Positions 7,337 to 13,513 of a stretch of 19,546 nucleotides of DNA are shown in pieces (position 1 is the stretch's first letter; every line of letters begins with the position of its first letter). Made by a program: the position numbers and the translations under genes. The notes beneath the pieces are model-generated. The model had not been told where the DNA came from. It did not search any database and worked only from the letters and a program-made list of their open reading frames with translations. Origin of the DNA: Oribacterium sp. UBA6992 (lineage in GTDB: Bacteria > Bacillota > Clostridia > Lachnospirales > Lachnospiraceae); contig DJXY01000021.1 of the NCBI GenBank assembly GCA_002449915.1, positions 1-19,546 on the forward strand, in the 5' to 3' direction.

Positions 7337-8149
7337 CTAGATCCAGCCTCCGTCCATGGTAATGATCTGTCCGGTGAGATAGGCAGGTGCCTTGGCAAGG
7401 AGGACAATCATCTCTGCTGCTTCCTCCGGCGTTGCCATCCTGCCATAGGGAATTTCTGCTTCGAGTGCCTCCCGCTCCTCCGGAGAGAGCCAGGCATTCA
7501 TATCGGTATCAACGCAGCCAAGCGCAAGCGCATTGACCGGGATATGATTTGGAGCAAGCTCCTTGCCAAGCGCCCGGGTAAAGGCATTGATTCCGCCCTT
7601 GGTCATGGAATATACAGACTCCATGGACGCGCCATCCTGTCCCCAGACGGAAGAAATATTGATCACAGCACCTTTCCCAACCTTCAAAAGATATGGAATC
7701 ATCGCCCGGGTTGTGCGGAACATCGTTTTTAAATTGGCATCGAGCATCTCCTCCAGCTCCGCGTCTGTCACCTCCTGTGCAAGGTGAAAGGTGGAGATAC
7801 CGCCATTATTAATAAGAAGCAGCTGGTCGGCGCTGTCCTCTGCAATGCGCGTGCGGCGTGCAAACGGGTCAGAAACATTCGCATACTCCTTAATATGATC
7901 CAGTGCCTCCTCACATACCGATGCAAAAGCATTGAGGTCGATTCCTAGATGTTTGCTTAGCACAGCCTCGTCAATCGGACCGTGAATTGCCGTAACCTCC
8001 GTCTGCTCCGCAAGTGCTGCCGCAACCTGATCCAGGGCGTCAAAGCGCGAGCGGCAGTTCAAAATCAGCCGCCAACCTTCCCGTGCCAATGCTTCCGCTG
8101 CGGCTCTCCCCACTCCTCTTGATGCTCCGGTTATCACTGCTGTTTTCAT
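7337..8149 (-). CDS. SDR family NAD(P)-dependent oxidoreductase (FabG-like)
   Basis: 270-aa classical short-chain dehydrogenase/reductase. The cofactor motif is TGASRGVG (7-14), NNGG (114-117) replaces the usual NNAG, and the catalytic set is N139, S167, Y180, K184 (YSMTK). The end, GQIITMDGGWI, is typical of FabG relatives. Compared with FabG there is extra sequence between the Rossmann strands (about 60-110, including KHLGIDLNAF...YANVSDPFARR), so substrate use beyond 3-oxoacyl-ACP is likely and unknown. I chose the ATG at 8149 because MKTAVITGASRG is the family N-terminus and GGGAAG precedes it; the frame extends to 8224 but would overlap the upstream gene. It lies 55 nt after the FtsL-like gene in a likely operon. 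A weak hairpin (7315-7337) overlaps the stop codon. Confidence 0.9.
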   Translation of the reverse strand: MKTAVITGASRGVGRAAAEALAREGWRLILNCRSRFDALDQVAAALAEQTEVTAIHGPIDEAVLSKHLGIDLNAFASVCEEALDHIKEYANVSDPFARRTRIAEDSADQLLLINNGGISTFHLAQEVTDAELEEMLDANLKTMFRTTRAMIPYLLKVGKGAVINISSVWGQDGASMESVYSMTKGGINAFTRALGKELAPNHIPVNALALGCVDTDMNAWLSPEEREALEAEIPYGRMATPEEAAEMIVLLAKAPAYLTGQIITMDGGWI

Positions 8150-8204
8150 AGATTTCTTCCCGTACTGCTTCCTCTTGAATCTTTTGGCTGCCTTTATTTC
8201 ATCA

Positions 8205-8726
8205 TCATTTCTCAGGGATCGCATCGTATTGTCTTACATAGCCCGGATCTTTTTTCTGATACTGAATCACCTGAGACTGATCCGCCGGCACCATGCCAAG
8301 CTCCTGCGTTGCAATCCGGTAGAGCTCCTTCTGGTCAATGGTGTGGTCAATGGATTGCTCGAGTGCATCATTTTCAAGCTTCATCTGCTCCAGCTGTTTC
8401 TGTTTCGATGCAATTGCATCCGCCCGGGATGCGATCTGCGTATTCATGTGCACGCAATAGTACCCGGATGCCATAATGAGTGTAAGACTTCCAATGAGCG
8501 CTGTTTTAAAAAACCACGCAAAAACTCTCTTCGGAATCGGTTTTAGAACAGGCGCTGCCTCTTTATGAGCTTCATGGACCTGCATCCGCATCTGACCGCT
8601 CCGAACATCTCGTGTAAGCTCAATTCGCTGTGCTCTGCCATGTTTATGGATGACCACCGTCTGCTTCTGTTCTGCGCCGAAATCAATCGCGCGTACCGTA
8701 TTTCCCTCAATGATCAGTCTTGCCAT
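8205..8726 (-). CDS. FtsL/DivIC-like septum formation protein
   Basis: 173-aa bitopic membrane protein. A cytoplasmic N-terminal part (about 1-68) is followed by one TM helix (about 70-92, AWFFKTALIGSLTLIMASGY), then an external heptad-like coiled coil (about 95-130, RADAIASKQKQLEQMKLEN...), then ELYRIATQELGMVPADQSQVIQYQ. This order and the A-x-x-E-L-G-M segment are typical of FtsL/DivIC septum initiators, which bridge FtsQ/DivIB and the septal synthase. Its neighbours are not the usual division cluster (no rsmH or penicillin-binding protein gene), so the exact paralogue is uncertain. The start at ATG 8726 has AGAGG 10 nt upstream. A long, foldable leader precedes it. Confidence 0.75.
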   Translation of the reverse strand: MARLIIEGNTVRAIDFGAEQKQTVVIHKHGRAQRIELTRDVRSGQMRMQVHEAHKEAAPVLKPIPKRVFAWFFKTALIGSLTLIMASGYYCVHMNTQIASRADAIASKQKQLEQMKLENDALEQSIDHTIDQKELYRIATQELGMVPADQSQVIQYQKKDPGYVRQYDAIPEK

Positions 8727-8762
8727 GCCCCATAAACCTCTGATTTCTGTACTATATTGAAT

Positions 8763-8893
8763 GCCTGATTTTATATAAGTAATGATGGATCAGGCTCTCT
8801 TTCAAATGTCAATTTTACGTATTTCCCAACGGACAGCTTAAAATGATAAAACTCATGTCCTGATCCATAAGTAACAATATTGCAGTTATTATA
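8763..8893 (-). promoter_or_regulatory. Candidate promoter and alternative-pairing leader of the FtsL-like gene
   Basis: A minus-strand -10 TATAAT (8888-8893) with a poor -35 would start a leader of about 155 nt. In it ATGGATCAGG (8868-8859) is the exact complement of CCTGATCCAT (8794-8785), enclosing about 64 nt with an inner GGACA/TGTCC stem (8860-8856 with 8835-8831). The same middle segment, as GCCTGAT (8795-8789), can instead pair with ATCAGGC (8769-8763). The two pairings exclude each other. No T-run follows, so control would be translational, or the elements are DNA operators. I do not recognise a known riboswitch class. Confidence 0.45.
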
Positions 8894-9079
8894 CACCAAA
8901 AGAGGGAATTAGAAATCAGCTTTTACAGAAAAATGCAATAGATTATTTTTATAGCGGTGTTTTCTTTTTTGCATCACCAAGGCACACTGTTTTATTTTTC
9001 AGAAAAGTGAAATTTCCAGAAGATCGTGATATGATGTACGAGTAGCTGATATGATTGTAAAATTGCGGACTGTAAAATT
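8894..9079. other. AT-rich divergent intergenic region
   Basis: Lies between the minus-strand ftsL-like leader and the plus-strand gene at 9080. The nonamer TGATATGAT occurs twice close to 9030-9056 and offers a possible -10 (TATGAT) for the plus-strand gene. I see no convincing -35 and no small gene. Confidence 0.35.
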
Positions 9080-9715
9080 ATGGATAATCAAAATAATCAA
9101 ATGATGGAAAAAGAAAAAACGCCGGAGAATCCTTTGTTTCATCGGGTTGACGCAGAGGGACATCTTTATTTTGAGGAACATCAGCCTCTGCATAACAAGC
9201 ACGAGAATGGTGACTATCAGGAGCTGGAGTCGCTCCGGATCGAGTACTCCAATGTGTTTGACCGGAGCAACAAGCTGGACAATAAGGTTTATATCATCAT
9301 TACCTTCTGTGGTTTCCTTTTTGTCTTCATTACCGGTCTTTTATCAAGCTTTACCAGCATCTCTTTTGCCGGAAGCCGTTTTAATAATGTAGTTACCATG
9401 CTTTATGTGTTGATGTGCATCGCGGTCATTATCTCCTATGTCTACATATTAATTTATCTCATGCAGCTGCTGGAGCCGGAGGGCATCAAGCGGATGGATC
9501 CGGAAAAGATGGAGCAGCTGAAGCTTGGAGAAATGTCCGAGGAAGCCGCTGTGCCGGAACTGATCCACCTGTACCGGGGCGTTGTCAACACCAATCTGGA
9601 GCGTCTGCACATCCGCTGTAACAAGCTCGTTGTGGGGCTTCGCTATGTGGTGCTGACCGTAATCCTTGCGTTTTCCGCCTATGCGATGCAGATTCTGCTG
9701 CGGCTGCAGCTCTGA
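9080..9715 (+). CDS. Three-TM membrane protein of unknown function
   Basis: 211-aa protein that I do not recognise as a named family. It has a polar N-terminus (about 1-66), TM1 (about 69-92), TM2 (about 103-129), a cytoplasmic-type acidic and helical stretch (about 130-184), and TM3 (about 185-208). The segment FDRSNKLDNKVYIIITF before TM1 and the helix NTNLERLHIRCNKLVVGLRY before TM3 give a layout similar to small membrane effectors of the SLATT or Pycsar-effector (DUF5706-like) type. This is shape similarity only, and no nucleotide cyclase, CD-NTase or SLOG gene is nearby. No good ribosome binding site is visible, so the start is uncertain (ATG also at codons 8 and 9). It is the only recognised plus-strand gene in the window and has its own terminator. 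Confidence 0.75.
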   Translation: MDNQNNQMMEKEKTPENPLFHRVDAEGHLYFEEHQPLHNKHENGDYQELESLRIEYSNVFDRSNKLDNKVYIIITFCGFLFVFITGLLSSFTSISFAGSRFNNVVTMLYVLMCIAVIISYVYILIYLMQLLEPEGIKRMDPEKMEQLKLGEMSEEAAVPELIHLYRGVVNTNLERLHIRCNKLVVGLRYVVLTVILAFSAYAMQILLRLQL

Positions 9716-9763
9716 TCGATGCTGAATCACTGCACTTGTCCAGCATGCTTGTCTATTGCTCTT

Positions 9764-9822
9764 ATCCCCCGTGCCAATCAAGACCAGCCCAGGCCAGGTT
9801 GATTTGCACGGGGGATCTTTTC
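9764..9822 (+). terminator. Intrinsic terminator, possibly used from both sides
   Basis: ATCCCCCGTGC (9764-9774) pairs with GCACGGGGGAT (9806-9816), and after one mismatch AATCAA pairs with TTGATT. CTTTTC follows on the plus strand. The permease gene ends 12 nt beyond it on the opposite strand, so the hairpin may also end that transcript although the minus side lacks a T-run. Confidence 0.75.
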
Positions 9823-9827
9823 ATCTC

Positions 9828-11258
9828 TCACTGTACATCCAGGTCCGCCCGGTCTCGTAACATATACTTCCGGAGCGGTGTCAATGAGGCAATCCAGTAA
9901 AGGAGTCCACCTGCTATGGCGGTATAGCCGCTGCCGGTCGTCAGCATAAAAAGGCTGCTTTTAATCGTACCGGTCGCCGGATTATAGACAAACACGATGG
10001 CAGTAATAAACGCGATCAGGAGACAACCAAGTCCCACAAGATTAAATCCCCCGGTAAAGCGATACGCGTCGTGTCCTTCCAGATAATACACACTCCGGAA
10101 GGAAAGGCGGCGCTTCTTGACAATCAGGTAATCCACAACCGTCATGCCGATGATCGGTCCCTGAATATATGCCGCGCAGGAAATAAAGGACCCGAAATGA
10201 TCCATAACCCAGCCCCAGATCGTCAAGGCGCTGACATAAAACATCGCGATAATTACGAGCGTACGATAGCGGATCTGCGGAAGCCCGCTTTTTACAATCA
10301 TGCAGTTCACATAGGAGCCGGTCCCCTGGGTACCGATATTTGCGAATGCTACCATCAGAAGGCTTAACAGGGAAAAGCCGGGACCTGCCAGTGCTGCCAG
10401 CATGGTTGTCGGATCACTCTCGTAATAGCCAAACTTCGCATACATGGCAAGCGCCATAATGCCACCAGCGGCAACAAAAAACGGTGCCACCATACCATAG
10501 GCAAGCGTTGTCGCCCAGTAGCCGCTGCGCTCGGTACGCGCAAGCCTCGGCATAACCAGTGCCTGTGTGGACCAGGAAAATGCAAATGCAACATTGCCCT
10601 CCGCAGACAGCATAAAGCGTCCAAGTGCCGTATCATAAAGACTGGTATCCGGCTGTACGGCATTGATTTCCGGCAGCGGCACGGAGGTAAAGCAGATAAT
10701 TACAACGATTACACCGACCGCAAGGAGGCATGTCACAAGGAAACGGTTGGTCCATTTGATGACTTCCGGACCACCCAAAGCAATCAAAGTGCCTAAGATT
10801 ACACACAGCACGCCAAGCAGCGGTTTCCAGAGCGAGGGATTCAGCTGCACACCAAAGCCTGCCACGAGATTAATCATCGATGATGCAAAAAGATTGGAGT
10901 CCACCGCATACCAGCCAAAATTTGCAAGACTGATCACTGTAGCAAGGATCGCCACTCCCTTGATGCCAAGGACTGACCGAAGCCAGATCCAGAGGTCAAT
11001 GCCGTAGCGCACGGCAAAAAGCACCGGGATACATTCAATCAGCACCCATACAATGTTAAAGCAGAAAATATTAATCAGCATCTGCCTGAAGCTCAGATAC
11101 TGCGCAACATATGCTCCCTGTGTATAACACCACGTGGCAATCGCAAAGCCGCTCGTAGAAAGAAAGAGATCCCAGAAGGAGTATTGTCTCTCTCCACGAA
11201 GCATCGGTACCGCTCCGGTGATAGTTTCCTGTTTTACATAATCCTTTTCCTGCCACAT
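9828..11258 (-). CDS. NCS1-family permease (cytosine/purine permease-like)
   Basis: 476-aa polytopic membrane protein with about 12 TM helices and the general pattern of nucleobase:cation symporter-1 (CodB-like) transporters: an early SFWDLFLSTSGFAIATW helix, ANFGWYAVDSNLFA in TM3, and SAEGNVAFAFSWSTQALVMPR. NCS1 members import nucleobases, hydantoins or vitamins by Na+ or H+ symport. I chose the ATG at 11258, whose A is also the last base of the TGA stop of the preceding small gene (TGATG), with GGGGG upstream; the frame opens 8 codons earlier without an SD. The location downstream of a LicC-LicA fusion raises choline or another amino-alcohol as a possible substrate. That is inference; ordinary cytosine-type uptake remains possible. 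Confidence 0.9.
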   Translation of the reverse strand: MWQEKDYVKQETITGAVPMLRGERQYSFWDLFLSTSGFAIATWCYTQGAYVAQYLSFRQMLINIFCFNIVWVLIECIPVLFAVRYGIDLWIWLRSVLGIKGVAILATVISLANFGWYAVDSNLFASSMINLVAGFGVQLNPSLWKPLLGVLCVILGTLIALGGPEVIKWTNRFLVTCLLAVGVIVVIICFTSVPLPEINAVQPDTSLYDTALGRFMLSAEGNVAFAFSWSTQALVMPRLARTERSGYWATTLAYGMVAPFFVAAGGIMALAMYAKFGYYESDPTTMLAALAGPGFSLLSLLMVAFANIGTQGTGSYVNCMIVKSGLPQIRYRTLVIIAMFYVSALTIWGWVMDHFGSFISCAAYIQGPIIGMTVVDYLIVKKRRLSFRSVYYLEGHDAYRFTGGFNLVGLGCLLIAFITAIVFVYNPATGTIKSSLFMLTTGSGYTAIAGGLLYWIASLTPLRKYMLRDRADLDVQ

Positions 11259-11440
11259 CACGCAATTACCCCCAGCATGCATAAAACAATCAGCACAATA
11301 CAGACGATCAGAAGTCCGACCATCATGATGACATCTTTCTGACCGATCGGAGCCGGAAACGGATAGTCCTTCCGTTCCATCTCCGTAATTCTTTTTGCGG
11401 TCTCCTCTTTTATAAGCTCCTCAATAGATTTTTCCTGCAT
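11258..11440 (-). CDS. 60-aa single-TM protein coupled to the permease
   Basis: Small protein with a charged amphipathic N-terminus (about 1-32, EKSIEELIKEETAKRITEMERK) and one strongly hydrophobic helix (about 37-59, DVIMMVGLLIVCIVLIVLCMLGVIA). It is real rather than chance: AAGGAG lies at ideal distance from its ATG, it sits in a 57-nt gap after the LicC-LicA gene, and its stop codon overlaps the permease start, which indicates translational coupling. It does not match a family I can name. The arrangement recalls small accessory subunits that precede some symporters, so a stabilising or regulatory partner of the NCS1 permease is the simplest reading. Topology would be cytoplasmic N-terminus with a single membrane span. 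Confidence 0.8.
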   Translation of the reverse strand: MQEKSIEELIKEETAKRITEMERKDYPFPAPIGQKDVIMMVGLLIVCIVLIVLCMLGVIA

Positions 11441-11497
11441 ACCTTTATCTCCTTAGAATAAAGCATTCTCATCCATATTCACGTCCCTGTGCATAGC

Positions 11498-13315
11498 TCA
11501 GGTTTCCTGTATGTCTGTATCCCTTGGTGCAGTTTCCCGGTCATCCATGCCCTGATATAGCCTGAGCGTACGTGCGCTATAGGCCTTCACGGATTTATAC
11601 CAGAGGTATTGCCATTCGCCGACAGGCTTCCCGACAGAGTCCTGATACAAGGACCAGACAAACCAGTAGTAAGACAGGATCGCAACATACGCGACATAGT
11701 GCCGGAACTCCGGAAGCTCCGGACGATAGCCGAGATATGCAGTAATCACCTCATCCGCCTGCTTCATATCATATGGAGAGCAGGCGATAAAGGTTCCAAG
11801 ATCACCTGCCGGATCCGCCATCCCGGAGTATTCCCAGTCGATAAGATACATCTTATTGTCATCATCCAGGAGGAAATTAGGGTTATAGCAGTCGCCATGA
11901 CAGAGGCATGCCGGGACCTGATCGCTGTCCGCAAGCGCACGGATCCTCGTGAGGTCCTCCCGGATCTGGTCGGCTCCCTCAAAATTCTGCCGTCCGCTTC
12001 TTGCAAGCGACTCGTAAAAGCCGTCAATCTGCTTCCAAAGATCAAATCGGTACTCCGTGCCGCCTCCCAGGGTGTGGAGCTTCCGGACCATCTTAAGTGC
12101 CTGAAGCACCTCTGCCTTATTGTTATAGTTAAGTAATCTCGCATGCTCGACAAAATGGGAAATTTTCCACCCCTTCTCCGGATCGATATAAATAAAAGTA
12201 TCATCCAGCCCGAGCTTTCTCGCGATTTCCATCGAAGCCGCCTCGCTCCGGCGGTTGATGTATTTTTCCGTACCGGGTCCCGGATGACGGTAGACAAAGG
12301 TCTCTTCTCCCACTCGGAAACGGAAGGAAACATTGGTAAGTCCGGTCTTGATCGGCACAATATTGCTTATGTCTTTGTCCTCGCAGTGCAGCACAGAATC
12401 GATATTACGGAAAATCTGAGAGTCGGTGTTTACAACATAATGCGCATCAAAGGTCCGGAGCTCATCCAGGGAATCAAACTCCTTGATTACCGTATCCGGA
12501 TATTTCCGTATGTAAAGATCCAGTTCCTTGATATGTCTCATATAGAGATTTTCCCAAAGCTGCGCACGGGTAACCGGGTCGTCATACGATTCCATCAGAA
12601 TCTTTCGGAATTTTGCGCTGAAGTCACGATCCCAGTACACATGCCCGAGCATATACCAGGCATCCGTTCCTCCTTCACTTACGCTGCGGATTCTGCCATC
12701 CTGGCGAATGCTTAGGCAATACTCATCCGTCGGTCCCACGGAATATACTGCCGAGTAATAGGAGCGGTAAACATACGGCTCAAAAACATTCTCCGTAAAA
12801 TAATTGTCCGAGGAGCAGATGTAGGTATTGTCCAGCCGATCCAGCACCTGCATCAGCGTGGACGTATTGTTATAGCGGTAATAGTCCTCATTCACCACGA
12901 TCTGCACATGAAGCTTGTCCGCAAGATAATACATCTTTTCCTTCATGTAACCCACAACGACGGTAATGTCCGTGATACCCGCCGCCTGGAGCTGCCGGAT
13001 TTCCCGCTCGATGAGGATCTCCCCCTTTACCTCAAGGAGCGCCTTGGGCTTCTCATAGGAGAGCGGTGCAAATCGCGTGCTCATACCGGCTGCCATAATG
13101 ATCGCATTATGCACCTTATACGGCTGCATGGTATCGATTCCCCGGGGTGTCACCCGGTTTGTATCATCCAAAAGTCCCTGCTCCTTCATCTCCTGCACCA
13201 GCCGGTTCACCTTGCCAAGTGCCATTTGGGTCCGGTCACTTAGCTCCCGCTGCGTATGCGGCTGACCGTCCATAAGCTGATATAAAAGCTTAAACTGTGA
13301 TTCCGAAATTGCCAT
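11498..13315 (-). CDS. Winged-helix / LicC-like cytidylyltransferase / LicA-like choline kinase fusion
   Basis: 605-aa three-part protein. Residues about 1-68 form a MarR-like winged helix (ISESQFKLLYQLMDG...TQRELSDRTQMALGKVNRLVQEM...). Residues about 70-300 are a sugar/choline nucleotidyltransferase with AAGMSTRF (75-82), KPK (89-91) and a catalytic Asp near 170 (SSDNYF). Residues about 315-590 are an aminoglycoside/choline-kinase fold with HGDCYNPN (473-480) and IDWEYSGMADPAGDLG (metal Asp near 493). LicA phosphorylates choline and LicC makes CDP-choline, so one chain could do both. The start at 13315 has AGGAAG upstream; the frame extends 55 codons further but that part overlaps a terminator. 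The substrate could be ethanolamine or another amino-alcohol instead. The helix may bind DNA or only act in oligomerisation. Confidence 0.9.
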   Translation of the reverse strand: MAISESQFKLLYQLMDGQPHTQRELSDRTQMALGKVNRLVQEMKEQGLLDDTNRVTPRGIDTMQPYKVHNAIIMAAGMSTRFAPLSYEKPKALLEVKGEILIEREIRQLQAAGITDITVVVGYMKEKMYYLADKLHVQIVVNEDYYRYNNTSTLMQVLDRLDNTYICSSDNYFTENVFEPYVYRSYYSAVYSVGPTDEYCLSIRQDGRIRSVSEGGTDAWYMLGHVYWDRDFSAKFRKILMESYDDPVTRAQLWENLYMRHIKELDLYIRKYPDTVIKEFDSLDELRTFDAHYVVNTDSQIFRNIDSVLHCEDKDISNIVPIKTGLTNVSFRFRVGEETFVYRHPGPGTEKYINRRSEAASMEIARKLGLDDTFIYIDPEKGWKISHFVEHARLLNYNNKAEVLQALKMVRKLHTLGGGTEYRFDLWKQIDGFYESLARSGRQNFEGADQIREDLTRIRALADSDQVPACLCHGDCYNPNFLLDDDNKMYLIDWEYSGMADPAGDLGTFIACSPYDMKQADEVITAYLGYRPELPEFRHYVAYVAILSYYWFVWSLYQDSVGKPVGEWQYLWYKSVKAYSARTLRLYQGMDDRETAPRDTDIQET

Positions 13316-13349
13316 AGCGTTTCTTCCTGTTTCGTTGATATTGTGATCG

Positions 13350-13381
13350 AAAAAAAATGGAGCCCGTAAACGAACTCCATT
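13350..13381 (-). terminator. Strong intrinsic terminator or attenuator before the LicC-LicA gene
   Basis: 11-bp stem (13356-13366 with 13371-13381, including two G-T pairs), loop of 4, then an eight-T run on the minus strand. It lies 132 nt after the YidC-fusion stop codon and only about 35 nt before the LicC-LicA start. A TATAAT (13379-13384) overlaps the stem edge. Either it ends the tag/YidC transcript, with a new promoter close by, or it is an attenuator controlling readthrough into the choline-activation genes. Confidence 0.85.
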
Positions 13382-13513
13382 ATAGCGCAGTACGCGTTCA
13401 TATTCTATATTTATCGCAAAATTTATGAACATAGCTCTGATGTAATTTGCTTGCATTCCATCAATACGGCAGTACATCAAAGCGTATCAAATTTCCGTTA
13501 GTCTCTCACATAC

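Noticed and set aside
8150..8224. 25-residue N-terminal extension of the SDR protein
   Set aside because: It overlaps the end of the FtsL-like gene, is Lys and Arg rich and unlike SDR N-termini; the ATG at 8149 starts the Rossmann fold.
13316..13480. 55-residue N-terminal extension of the LicC-LicA fusion
   Set aside because: It would be translated through a strong terminator hairpin; the ATG at 13315 has an SD and begins the winged helix.
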